Shown here one piece after another: positions 41,259 to 49,938 of a DNA stretch of 64,000 bases (position 1 is its first letter; every line of letters begins with the position of its first letter). Below the pieces are notes generated by a model. The model saw only the letters and a program-made list of their open reading frames with translations, was not told the origin of the DNA and did not search any database. Source of the DNA: Paracoccus onubensis (GTDB lineage Bacteria > Pseudomonadota > Alphaproteobacteria > Rhodobacterales > Rhodobacteraceae); contig NZ_QZCG01000018.1 in NCBI RefSeq assembly GCF_003591515.1, forward strand, positions 1-64,000. Reading direction: 5' to 3'. A program made the translations under genes and the position numbers.

Positions 41259-42358
41259 TTGAACGTCTTCCGCGGATCGAAGGCATCGCGCACGCCCTCG
41301 AATATGAACACGAGAAGCGACAGCATAACGGTAAAGGTGAAAAAGGCCGTGAATGCCAGCCATGGCGCAGGCAGGTTCTGTTTCGCCTGCAGTGCCAGTT
41401 CGCCCAACGACGGAGCCGAGGTCGGAAGGCCGTAGCCCAGATAGTCCAGCCCGGCCAGCGTGCTGATCGTTCCGGTCACGATGAAGGGCAGCATCGTCAT
41501 CGTCGCGACCATCGCATTAGGCAGAATATGGCGGAACATGATCTTGCGGTCCGAGACGCCAAGCGCACGCGCCGCCTGCACATATTCGAAGTTCCGTGCC
41601 CTGAGAAACTCGGCCCTGACCACCCCCACCAGGGCGGGCCAACTGAACAGGATCATGACAAAGACCAACAGCCAGAAACTTCGTCCCAGAACGGCAAACA
41701 GGATGATGATGACGTAAAGCGTCGGCGTCGAGGCCCATATTTCGAGCAGGCGCTGCAGGATCAAATCCGTGCGCCCGCCGAAATAGCCCTGAATCGCCCC
41801 GGCAGTGATCCCGACCAGCGATGCCAATGTCGTCACGATCAGGGTAAACAGGATTGAGGTGCGGAAGCCGTATATCACCCGCGCCAGCACATCGCGAGAG
41901 GTATCGTCCGTCCCAAGCCAGTGATCGGCATCGGGCGCGCTTGGCACCGTGCCGACATTATTGATGGTCCGGTAATGATAGGGGATCGGTGGCCAGATCA
42001 TCCAGCCCTGCTCGGCTTTGGGGACATCGCTGGTCCCGTTGTCGATCGACGCGATGATCTGTTCGGGCTCGTCCCAGCAGGCTTCACGGCCTCCGCTTTT
42101 GATCAGGCATTGCACTGCCGGGTCGGTATAGATCGCTTCGGTATTGAAATCGCTTCCGAATGCGCTTTCGGGATAGAAATTCATGACCGGCCAGTAAAGC
42201 TCTCCGCGATAGCTGACGACGATCGGTCTATCATTGGCAACGAGTTCGGCAAAAGACGAGATCACAAACAGGATCGTCAGGATCACCAGCGACCAGAAAG
42301 CGCGGCGATTGCGGCGGAAATTGCGCAGGCGGCGACGATTGAGTTCCGAGAGCGCCAT
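41255..42358 (-). CDS. yejE: Peptide ABC importer, permease YejE-like
   Basis: A 367-residue inner-membrane permease of the OppC class. Helix 1 is near residues 22-42 (FWSLVILTILFVISSFAELVAND), followed by the long periplasmic loop typical of YejE (YWPVMNFYPESAFGSDFNTEA), then five helices with the EAA-like region EFLRARNFEYVQAARALGVSDRKIMFRHILPNA. ATG 42358 overlaps the yejB stop by one base; a GTG one codon earlier is possible. Confidence 0.93.
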   Translation of the reverse strand: MALSELNRRRLRNFRRNRRAFWSLVILTILFVISSFAELVANDRPIVVSYRGELYWPVMNFYPESAFGSDFNTEAIYTDPAVQCLIKSGGREACWDEPEQIIASIDNGTSDVPKAEQGWMIWPPIPYHYRTINNVGTVPSAPDADHWLGTDDTSRDVLARVIYGFRTSILFTLIVTTLASLVGITAGAIQGYFGGRTDLILQRLLEIWASTPTLYVIIILFAVLGRSFWLLVFVMILFSWPALVGVVRAEFLRARNFEYVQAARALGVSDRKIMFRHILPNAMVATMTMLPFIVTGTISTLAGLDYLGYGLPTSAPSLGELALQAKQNLPAPWLAFTAFFTFTVMLSLLVFIFEGVRDAFDPRKTFK

Positions 42359-43437
42359 CACCCGTCCCTCTTCTCGAAATCGATCCTTGGATCGACCAGA
42401 ACATAAGTCAGGTCGGTCAGGATGCCGATCACCAGACTAAGCAGGCCAAAGACGTAAAGCGTGCCGAAGATCAACGGATAATCGCGCTTGACCGTCGCCT
42501 CGAAGCCCAGCAGGCCCAGACCGTCAAGCGAGAAGATATTCTCGATCAGGATGGACGACCCAAAAAACGCACCGAGGAAGGTGGCCGGAAAACCCGCGAT
42601 CACGATCAGCATCGCATTGCGGAAGACATGGCCATACAGCACCCCCCGCTCGGTCAGGCCCTTGGCGCGCGCGGTCATGGCATATTGCTTGCTGATCTGA
42701 TCCAGGAAGCTGTTCTTGGTCAACAGGGTCAGCGTCGCGAAAGCCGAGATCGACATGGCGATCACCGGCAGCGCGGCGTGCCACATATAATCCAGGATCT
42801 TGCCCCAAAGCGAAAGCTCGGACCAGACGGAGACATCGCTGGTCAAGCCGCGGAGCGGGAAAATCTTCCAATAGGTGCCGCCCGCGAAAAGCACGATCAG
42901 AAGCACCGCGAAAAGAAAGGCCGGGATCGCATATCCCATGACGATAATGCCGGACGTCCAGTTGTCGAAACGCGAACCGTCCCGGACGGCCTTGCGGATC
43001 CCCAGCGGAATCGAGATCAGATAACCCAGAAGCGTCGACCATAACCCTAATGTGATCGATACCGGCAGTTTCTCGATCACCAGATCGATCACGTCGCGCC
43101 CATAGAACCAGCTCTCCCCGAAATCGAAGCGCAGATAATTACCCATCATCATCAGGAAACGTTCATGCGCGGGCTTGTCGAAGCCGAATTCCTTTTCAAG
43201 CTTCGCGATGAATTCGGGTGGAAGACCATAGGCGCCCTTGTACATCTCTTCCGAGCCGCCCACCTCGGCGCCGCTCCCGGAGAGATTGGCGAGGACATCC
43301 CCTTCGCCCTGCATCTGCGCGGCGATTTGCTCGATCGGGCCGCCGGGCACGAATTGCGTCAGCGTGAAATTGATCAGCATGATGCCAATCAGCGTGGGGA
43401 TGATCAGCAGCACTCGCCGCAGGATATAGGCGCCCAT
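42358..43437 (-). CDS. yejB: Peptide ABC importer, permease YejB-like
   Basis: A 359-residue permease of the OppB class: helix 1 RRVLLIIPTLIGIMLINFTLTQFVPGGP, the family insertion around residues 45-80 (GSGAEVGGSEEMYKGAYGLP), and the coupling loop QISKQYAMTARAKGLTERGVLYGHVFRNA. AAGGA seven bases upstream supports ATG 43437. A hairpin in the gap before it follows the yejA gene. Confidence 0.93.
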   Translation of the reverse strand: MGAYILRRVLLIIPTLIGIMLINFTLTQFVPGGPIEQIAAQMQGEGDVLANLSGSGAEVGGSEEMYKGAYGLPPEFIAKLEKEFGFDKPAHERFLMMMGNYLRFDFGESWFYGRDVIDLVIEKLPVSITLGLWSTLLGYLISIPLGIRKAVRDGSRFDNWTSGIIVMGYAIPAFLFAVLLIVLFAGGTYWKIFPLRGLTSDVSVWSELSLWGKILDYMWHAALPVIAMSISAFATLTLLTKNSFLDQISKQYAMTARAKGLTERGVLYGHVFRNAMLIVIAGFPATFLGAFFGSSILIENIFSLDGLGLLGFEATVKRDYPLIFGTLYVFGLLSLVIGILTDLTYVLVDPRIDFEKRDG

Positions 43438-43455
43438 CAGCCTGTCCTTCTGCCC

Positions 43456-43469
43456 ACCCCTTCGGGGGT
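43456..43469 (-). other. Hairpin between yejA and yejB
   Basis: ACCCC and GGGGT arms enclose TTCG. Located 75 bp after the yejA stop in the operon. Stem-loops after the binding-protein gene often stabilise its mRNA and set a higher level than the permeases; that role is inferred. Confidence 0.45.
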
Positions 43470-43544
43470 CGCGGACCTTACCGGCCCTGTTCGATTATCT
43501 TGCCTTGTGGGCAATCCGGCACCCGAAATCAAGCCAAGTGATCG

Positions 43545-45401
43545 TTACTGCAGCACGCCATCTTGCTTGAGCTTATCGAGTTTCTCGGGGTTGGCCCACC
43601 AGAAATCCGTCACTCCAAGCGCATGGGGCGGCAATTCCTTGGGATGTTCGTAGTAATCGTAATATGCAACCAGATAATCCGGTTTGTACCATTGCGGCAC
43701 CCAGAAGCGCAAAGCCCGCATCACCCGGTCAAGGGCACTGATGACGATATTGGTTTCTTCCAGCGTCGTCGCTTTCTGGCCATGCGCGATCAGGGCATCG
43801 ACGGCAGGATCGGCCAGCCCCATCGGATTGAAGACATCATTGGCGTCTTCCGATCCGTAACGCTGCTCCATTCCGCCGGCAAAGACATAGGCCCCGCCCA
43901 GCGTCGCTTCCACGATATCGAATTCATGCGAGCGGGTGCGGGTCGTCAATTCGGACGGATCAATGCGGGTGGCCACGGCATCCACGCCGATCGTCCGAAG
44001 GTTCTGGACAAAGGGCGTCGTGTACCGTTCGACGCTTTGGTTGGAATAAAGAAATTCGACCTTCAGGGTCTGCCCCTTGTCATTCCGGCGCATTCCGTCA
44101 TCGCCGGTGCGCCATCCGGCCTCTTCCAGCAGCACACCGGCCTGACGCATGTTCTTGCGATCCAGCTGGCGTTCGCCGGAAACCGGCGGAGACACCGGCT
44201 CATCGGTCAGAACGCCTTCGGGCAAGCTGTCCGCCAGAGGTTCAAGCAAGGCCAGTTCGGCTTCCGACGGAGTACCGCTGGCCTTGAGATCCGAATTCTC
44301 CCAAAGTGAGGTGACACGCTCATTCAGATCGTAGAAGAGCGCGGAATTGCTCCACTCGAAATTGAAGGCGAGTCCGATGGCTTCACGCACACGCGGATCC
44401 TGAAATTTCTCGCGCCGCAGATTGAATACCCATGCGTCGGCATCCGCCAGATCGCCATTGGGGATTTCTTCCTTGATCACCTGACCGTTTTCCACAGCAG
44501 GGAAATTATAGCGCGTTGCCCAGTGCTGATCGGATTGCTCGGCTCGGAACGTATAGATCCCGGCCTTGAACGCTTCGAAAGCGGCATCGTAATCGTCGAA
44601 ATATTCGAAGCGCAACCTGTCGAAATTGTTCCGTCCGATATTGATCGGCAAATCCTTCCCCCAATAATCGGGGTTTCTTTTCAAAGTGATCGAACGGCCG
44701 AAATCCTGCCGTTCCAGCGCATAGGGACCCGAGCCGAGAAACGGCTTTTTCGTCGGCTGTTCCAGATCGTAATTGTTATCCTCGAAATCCTTTTCGGAGA
44801 ATACGCTCATCCCGCCCATCTGCGAAATGATATCCCGACGCGGAGCTTCAGGCGTAAAGACGAATTTGACGCGATGCGGATCAAGCACCTCTACCGACGC
44901 GACATATTCCTCAAGCATGGTACGATAAGAGGAAAACGCCTTTTCGCGCAGCATTTCATAGGTGAATTTCACGTCATCGGCGGTCAGCGGCGTGCCATCG
45001 CTGAATTTCGCCTCGGGCCGCAGATTGAAGATCACCCAGTCGCGACTTTCCGGATATTCAATCGTTTCGCAAAGCAGGCAATAACTGGCCAGAGGATCGT
45101 CAGCGACCGGAATCATCAAGTTCTCGATCGCCATGACGCTGGGCGCCGTCGCCCGCCCCCGGAACGTATAGGGGTTGAAGCTGTTATATCCGCCGATTCC
45201 GTATTGCGACAGTTCCCCCCCTTTGGGCGCGTCGGGATTCACGTAAGGCAGATGCTTGAAATCCGCAGGCAGGCTCGGTTCGCCGAAATAGGTAATGCCG
45301 TGAGATTTGATGATCGTCTCGCCATCGGCAGATGCCTCTTGTGACAGCGCAGCCGGGGCTGCTCCCAGGGTCAGGGTGGCGATCAGGACGAGATGGCGCA
45401 T
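43545..45401 (-). CDS. yejA: Periplasmic peptide-binding protein YejA-like
   Basis: A 618-residue cluster C binding protein with signal peptide MRHLVLIATLTLGAAPAALS. YejA features: ITYFGEPSLPADFKHLPYVNPDAPKGG, GGYNSFNPYTFRGR, and the C-terminal YDYYEHPKELPPHALGVTDFWW. AGGAG seven bases before ATG 45401 fixes the start; an open frame of 11 codons upstream lacks a ribosome site. First gene of yejABEF, as in E. coli. Confidence 0.93.
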   Translation of the reverse strand: MRHLVLIATLTLGAAPAALSQEASADGETIIKSHGITYFGEPSLPADFKHLPYVNPDAPKGGELSQYGIGGYNSFNPYTFRGRATAPSVMAIENLMIPVADDPLASYCLLCETIEYPESRDWVIFNLRPEAKFSDGTPLTADDVKFTYEMLREKAFSSYRTMLEEYVASVEVLDPHRVKFVFTPEAPRRDIISQMGGMSVFSEKDFEDNNYDLEQPTKKPFLGSGPYALERQDFGRSITLKRNPDYWGKDLPINIGRNNFDRLRFEYFDDYDAAFEAFKAGIYTFRAEQSDQHWATRYNFPAVENGQVIKEEIPNGDLADADAWVFNLRREKFQDPRVREAIGLAFNFEWSNSALFYDLNERVTSLWENSDLKASGTPSEAELALLEPLADSLPEGVLTDEPVSPPVSGERQLDRKNMRQAGVLLEEAGWRTGDDGMRRNDKGQTLKVEFLYSNQSVERYTTPFVQNLRTIGVDAVATRIDPSELTTRTRSHEFDIVEATLGGAYVFAGGMEQRYGSEDANDVFNPMGLADPAVDALIAHGQKATTLEETNIVISALDRVMRALRFWVPQWYKPDYLVAYYDYYEHPKELPPHALGVTDFWWANPEKLDKLKQDGVLQ

Positions 45402-45496
45402 CGGCAGGCTCCTGCAAGGAATGGTCAGGCGCAACGCTAGGCAGCCGCCGCCCGACGATCAACCCGCGTTTTCGTGAGTTCACGTCGCTTCATAAT

Positions 45497-45524
45497 GAAA
45501 ACGGGGCCACAGGGCCCCGTTTTC
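45497..45524 (-). terminator. Strong hairpin terminator after doxX-like gene
   Basis: Perfect 12-bp arms GAAAACGGGGCC and GGCCCCGTTTTC around ACAG. Read on the minus strand, the T-run is within and just after the second arm. It separates the DoxX gene from yejA, which is also on the minus strand. Confidence 0.85.
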
Positions 45525-45546
45525 CGATTTTGTCGCCTGTTCAGGT

Positions 45547-45939
45547 TCAGGCACGGCCACCCTGGGCATCCACGCTGATCGGTCCGGGACCAGCAAAGAA
45601 AATATACAGAAACACGAAGCAATACAGGATCGAGGCGTCGCCACCGTTCAGCACCGGGAACGGGCTTTGAGGCGCATGTACCATCCAATAGGCGACGGCC
45701 ATCTCGCCCGAAAGCAGGAAGGCCACCGGGCGCGTGAACAGGCCCAGGACAAGCAAGGCTCCGCCCACCAGTTCCATAGCTCCGGCGATCCACGGAAGCG
45801 ATAGAACCGCAGGGCTCATATCGCTGGCCGGGAAACCCAGCAATTTCTGCGTGCCATGCGCCATGAAGATCAGTGCCGCGACGATCCGCAGCACGCTCAG
45901 GAAGATTGGCGCATAGCGCGAAAGAGATTTCAAAGACAT
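45547..45939 (-). CDS. DoxX family membrane protein
   Basis: A 130-residue four-helix protein of the DoxX/DoxD group. IFLSVLRIVAALIFMAHGTQKLLGFP and PWIAGAMELVGGALLVLGLFTRPVAFLLSGEMAVAYWM are characteristic. These proteins are linked to redox or thiol stress in some bacteria, but most are uncharacterised. It lies 47 bp after the zinc-ribbon gene in the same direction and ends at a strong terminator. Confidence 0.9.
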   Translation of the reverse strand: MSLKSLSRYAPIFLSVLRIVAALIFMAHGTQKLLGFPASDMSPAVLSLPWIAGAMELVGGALLVLGLFTRPVAFLLSGEMAVAYWMVHAPQSPFPVLNGGDASILYCFVFLYIFFAGPGPISVDAQGGRA

Positions 45940-45986
45940 GTCATTTCCATCCTCTGTTCAATCAAGCGCTGCCCGGAATGGGCTGG

Positions 45987-46307
45987 TCACTCGTCGTCCT
46001 CGTTGGACACGTCCGCGATATCGTCCAGGGACACGTCGCCGTCGTCATCGTCGTCTTCCAGCAGATCATCGTCCAGATCACCGCCATCCGTGTCCAGATC
46101 GTCGTCATCATCCACCAGATTGGCATCATCATCGCTATCTGCAGCCGTCTTGTCACTGACCAGCGATTTGGTCCGGCCTTCTTTCAGGCTTTCCAGTGTC
46201 ATCTCGCTGCCGCAGGCCGGACAGGTCATCGGATTGTTGTTCAGGTCGTAGAACCGGGTGGCACAATGCGGGCACAGACGTTTCGTGCCCCATTCCTCTT
46301 TGGGCAT
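45987..46307 (-). CDS. TIGR02300/FYDLN-acid family zinc-ribbon protein
   Basis: A 106-residue protein with an N-terminal zinc ribbon (CPHCATRFYDLNNNPMTCPACG) holding the eponymous FYDLN, then an extremely acidic tail in which most of the last 50 residues are Asp or Glu. The family is nearly confined to alphaproteobacteria and has no known function. AAGGAG six bases before the ATG fixes the start. Divergent from the YgjP-like gene across 105 bp. Confidence 0.92.
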   Translation of the reverse strand: MPKEEWGTKRLCPHCATRFYDLNNNPMTCPACGSEMTLESLKEGRTKSLVSDKTAADSDDDANLVDDDDDLDTDGGDLDDDLLEDDDDDGDVSLDDIADVSNEDDE

Positions 46308-46412
46308 GGTAATCTCCTTCCGCCGCGATTAGGGAATTTTGCGACCCCCTGCCACAAGGGCCCGGGGCTGTCAAAGGCTTTCTTTTCGTCTGGGTGAAAG
46401 AGATTAGGACAA

Positions 46413-47099
46413 TTGACTGATACCATCACGCTCTCCGACGGTATCCGTATCGCGTTGCGCAGGTCCGCCAGAGCGCGGCGAATGACGCTGCGCGTCCCCC
46501 GCGCCGGCGGCGAGCCCGTACTGACATTACCGGTTCGCGTTTCCCTGAACGAGGGTCGCGCCTTCGCCGAAATGCAGGCAGAATGGCTGCGCCGCGCAAG
46601 ATCGAAACAGGTTCCGCCGCAGAAGGTCTGCCTCGGTGCCATCTTGCCTGTGGAAGGCCGCCCGCTGCAACTGACCCCCTTCCCCATCCGCCGGACCCGG
46701 GTCGAGGGCGACCGCCTTCTGCTGCCAGAGGGTCGTCAAACCGCGCCGACCGTACAGGCCTATCTCAAGCATCTTGCCGCGGAACGCCTGCGCCATGCCT
46801 GCGACGGCTATGCGTCTGCTTTGGGGCGGAATTATCGCGCCCTTGCCCTTCGCGATACCCGGTCGCGCTGGGGAAGCTGCACCTCGGACGGACGGCTGAT
46901 GTTTTCTTGGAGACTTGCCATGGCGCCACCCCGGATACTGGAATATGTCGCCGCCCACGAGGTCGCGCATCTGCTGCATATGGATCACTCGCCGCGATTC
47001 TGGGCTGGGGTCGAGACCCTGATGCCCGGCTACCGTGCGGAACGCGAATGGCTGCGCGATCACGGCAACGAATTGCTGGCCTGGAGTTTTCGCGATTGA
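46413..47099 (+). CDS. YgjP-like (DUF45) zinc metallopeptidase
   Basis: A 228-residue protein with the gluzincin motif HEVAHLLHMDHSPRFW and the upstream signature TRSRWGSCTSDGRLMFSWRLAMAP, both diagnostic of the YgjP/DUF45 group. The start is TTG at 46413 with AGGA upstream; the conserved N-terminus (RRSARARRMTLRV) begins soon after. Substrate is unknown. Confidence 0.88.
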   Translation: MTDTITLSDGIRIALRRSARARRMTLRVPRAGGEPVLTLPVRVSLNEGRAFAEMQAEWLRRARSKQVPPQKVCLGAILPVEGRPLQLTPFPIRRTRVEGDRLLLPEGRQTAPTVQAYLKHLAAERLRHACDGYASALGRNYRALALRDTRSRWGSCTSDGRLMFSWRLAMAPPRILEYVAAHEVAHLLHMDHSPRFWAGVETLMPGYRAEREWLRDHGNELLAWSFRD

Positions 47100-47130
47100 C
47101 GCCATCCGGCGTTGTGATCACATATCGCCC

Positions 47131-47775
47131 ATGACCTCGCCCCGGACCTCCGACCCCGCCGCACATGAACGGCTTTATCGCAGTCTTCGCGGCCGGATCA
47201 TGCTGGGCGAATTGCCGCCGGGCGAGGCCCTGACATTGCGAGGCCTTGCCCAGGATTATCACATGTCCATGACCCCTGCGCGCGAGGCCGCCCGCCGTCT
47301 TGTGGCTGAGGGCGCTTTGACCTTATCCGGCTCGGGCAGGCTTTCGACGCCGGAACTGTCGGATGAGCGGATCGAGGAACTTGCCGCCATGCGCGCCCTG
47401 CTTGAACCCGAACTGGCATCGCGCGCACTTCCCCGGGCGCATTTCGCCCTGATCGACCGGCTGGCAACGGTGAATGCCCAAATCGGCGATGCTGTCGAAA
47501 AGCATGACGCGGTTGGGTATATCCGCTGCAATCTCGATTTTCACCGGATGCTGTATCTTCGCGCGCAGGCCCCCCTCATGCTGGCGATGCTTGAAACGAT
47601 CTGGCTTCAGCTTGGCCCGACGATGCGGCAGCTTTACGGTCGTGTCCGACGCAATGAGCCTCCCCGCCATCACCGGATGATCCTTGCCGCGTTGCGGGCT
47701 GGGGACGAGCCGGCTTTACGGCTGGCGATCCGGGCCGATGTGACCCACGGCTTGCGGCATCTGACAGCGGGATAA
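47131..47775 (+). CDS. GntR/FadR family regulator
   Basis: A 214-residue regulator: N-terminal winged helix (LRGRIMLGELPPGEALTLRGLAQDYHMSMTPAREAARRLVAEG) and an all-helical FCD domain with the metal-binding pattern (DFHRMLYLRA, HHRMILAALRAGD). ATG 47131 is chosen because the domain begins there; the open frame from 47035 would overlap the peptidase gene. No adjacent catabolic operon shows its target. Confidence 0.9.
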   Translation: MTSPRTSDPAAHERLYRSLRGRIMLGELPPGEALTLRGLAQDYHMSMTPAREAARRLVAEGALTLSGSGRLSTPELSDERIEELAAMRALLEPELASRALPRAHFALIDRLATVNAQIGDAVEKHDAVGYIRCNLDFHRMLYLRAQAPLMLAMLETIWLQLGPTMRQLYGRVRRNEPPRHHRMILAALRAGDEPALRLAIRADVTHGLRHLTAG

Positions 47776-47823
47776 GGCTATCGCGGGAGTTGCCACCCTG
47801 TTGCAATTAGCGGGCAGGAGATA

Positions 47824-48924
47824 TCACTCCACAATCAAATCTGCGTGCAATGCGCCGGCGGCATGAATGGATTTGAGGATATCGATCATGTCTCGCGGAG
47901 CCACCCCCAAGGCGTTGAACCCTTCGATCAGATCACCAAGCGAGGCATCGCCGGGCAGTTTGACGAAACCGATCCCCGGTTCATTCGCGAGTTCCGCAGA
48001 ACTGCGCGGCAGAACCACCGTGTCGCCATCCGCGAAGGGATTTGGCTGGGACGCCAACGGCGCCTCACTCACCCGCAAGGTCAGATTGCCTTGCGAAACC
48101 GCGACGCTGGAGATCCTGACATGCTCCCCCATGACAATTGTCCCCGATCTGTGATCGATCACCACCTTGGCGCGATCCTCGGGCTCGACCAGCAGATTTT
48201 CGATCCGCCCCAGGACATGGGCAGGGCTTACGTCTCCCAGATCACGAAAACGGACGATGACCGTGCCGCTATCCTGCGTCGCCGCAATAGAGCGATTGAA
48301 ATCCCGGTTAATGGCGGCTTCGATCCTTGCGGCGGTTGTAAAATCAGCATTGCGCAATGCGATGCGGATATTCTCGATTTCAGGAAAATTAAAGGCAACC
48401 TCACGTTCGACACGCGCGCCAGACGGAATCGTGCCGGCCGTCGGAACGCCCTCGACAACCCGTGCGGCTTCACCTGTCGCCGAAATACCGCCCGAAATCA
48501 GTGAACCCTGCGCAACCGCATAAATATTGCCGTCCGCCGCCTTGAGCGGAGTCATTACCAATGTTCCGCCAAGAAGACTTTTCGCATCCCCGATCGTCGA
48601 AACACCAACATCGATACGACTGCCCGAACGCGCGAAAGGCGGCAATTCAGCGGTCACCACCACCGCCGCAACATTCTTTGACCGCAAAGCGTCATCGGTC
48701 ACGTTGGTTCCCAGCCGCTCCAAAAGCCCAGAGAGCAATTCTTCCGTGAATGGCGCATTACGAAAACTGTCTCCGGTCCCGTCAAGCCCCACCACCAGCC
48801 CATATCCGACAAGATCATTTCCACGGACACCATCAAAATCCGCCACGTCCTTGATCCGGACCGCAGCAGTCACGGGCCACGCGAATACGGATGTGATCAC
48901 AAGAAGTAAAATGATGCGAATCAT
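47824..48924 (-). CDS. flgI: Flagellar basal-body P-ring protein FlgI
   Basis: A 366-residue secreted protein with signal peptide MIRIILLLVITSVFAWPVTA; it forms the P ring around the rod. RIKDVADFDGVRGNDLVGYGLVVGLDGTGD is the family signature and the C-terminus (IDILKSIHAAGALHADLIVE) is complete, so the gene is intact. Overlaps flgL by four bases. Last gene of this flagellar block; GntR gene converges on it 48 bp away. Confidence 0.95.
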   Translation of the reverse strand: MIRIILLLVITSVFAWPVTAAVRIKDVADFDGVRGNDLVGYGLVVGLDGTGDSFRNAPFTEELLSGLLERLGTNVTDDALRSKNVAAVVVTAELPPFARSGSRIDVGVSTIGDAKSLLGGTLVMTPLKAADGNIYAVAQGSLISGGISATGEAARVVEGVPTAGTIPSGARVEREVAFNFPEIENIRIALRNADFTTAARIEAAINRDFNRSIAATQDSGTVIVRFRDLGDVSPAHVLGRIENLLVEPEDRAKVVIDHRSGTIVMGEHVRISSVAVSQGNLTLRVSEAPLASQPNPFADGDTVVLPRSSAELANEPGIGFVKLPGDASLGDLIEGFNALGVAPRDMIDILKSIHAAGALHADLIVE

Positions 48925-49937
48925 CGCAAATAATCCGCAAGATTCAAGCTGGAAATGCGGGCGGTAAGCAGATAGAGATTGCGCAATTGCGACTCGGTTT
49001 CAAGTATAGCAGACGACGTTTCGTATAAATCCACCTGCCGGATATCATTCCTTGCTATCGTCAGTTCGGATAGCGTCGCGCTGTTCCTGACCTGGCCACG
49101 CTCCACCTCTTCCTGAGCGGCACCGATAGCCGAGATCCGTTGAATGAGATTTACCTCATTATTCCAGATTTCCCTCGCTCCACTTTCTAATAATCTACCA
49201 ATCTCGGCACTATCGCCACCAAGATCGACGTGATCCGCAAGCGCGGCGATTGCCAGCCCCTTCAACATATTCTTTATTTCCGGCTCTATCGCGGATATTC
49301 CGATATCGACGACCTCACCTTCGGAAATATTGAATCTGATATTATTATTACTCGCTCCATTATAAGCGAAGCTATCAAAGCCCTCCTCACCGGCTTCAGC
49401 ATCGAACCAAATTGAAATTCTCTGAAAAATCTCCTCTGCCGATGTAGCTTGATTGGCAATTTCAGTCATTTTACCAATAACTTCACTAGGCGATCGAAAC
49501 GGACGTTCATTTATATCCAATCCCGAAAAAATGTATCTTCCCGACACATCCCGATTCAACTGGTCAACAATGATCGAAAACTTCTCGGTCGCCTCTTGTG
49601 CAAGCTCCTCAACGACGACCTCATCAAAAGCTTGCGGCAGCGTCAGAATTTCATTGGCAAATTCCGAGGTGAAATCATTTGCCATCGCAAGTACTTGCTG
49701 CTGCCACTTCAAGGTCACACTCGCATCCTGAGAGTTTTTTTCGTATTGCTGGATCAACGAAATCCGATTTTCCAGATTGTTCAAGATAACTGTATCGCCT
49801 TGCAATCGCAGCCCAAGATCCGCCACCTCACCGCTTGCAGATTCTTTCGTTAATTTATTCAATTGCTCTCCGAGACGCGCAGCATTCGATCGCAGTGCAA
49901 AAATTCTCGCCTGATCACCAATGTAATTACTTTGCAT
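48921..49937 (-). CDS. flgL: Flagellar hook-associated protein FlgL
   Basis: A 338-residue flagellin-like junction protein (HAP3). The N-terminal SNAARLGEQLNKLTKESASGEVADLGLRLQGD and C-terminal NDIRQVDLYETSSAILETESQLRNLYLLTARISSLNLADYLR form the paired terminal helices of the flagellin fold. DNA is far more AT-rich than around it: bases 49321-49380 contain 19 G+C of 60 by hand count. One base separates it from flgK. Confidence 0.88.
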   Translation of the reverse strand: MQSNYIGDQARIFALRSNAARLGEQLNKLTKESASGEVADLGLRLQGDTVILNNLENRISLIQQYEKNSQDASVTLKWQQQVLAMANDFTSEFANEILTLPQAFDEVVVEELAQEATEKFSIIVDQLNRDVSGRYIFSGLDINERPFRSPSEVIGKMTEIANQATSAEEIFQRISIWFDAEAGEEGFDSFAYNGASNNNIRFNISEGEVVDIGISAIEPEIKNMLKGLAIAALADHVDLGGDSAEIGRLLESGAREIWNNEVNLIQRISAIGAAQEEVERGQVRNSATLSELTIARNDIRQVDLYETSSAILETESQLRNLYLLTARISSLNLADYLR

Positions 49938-49938
49938 C

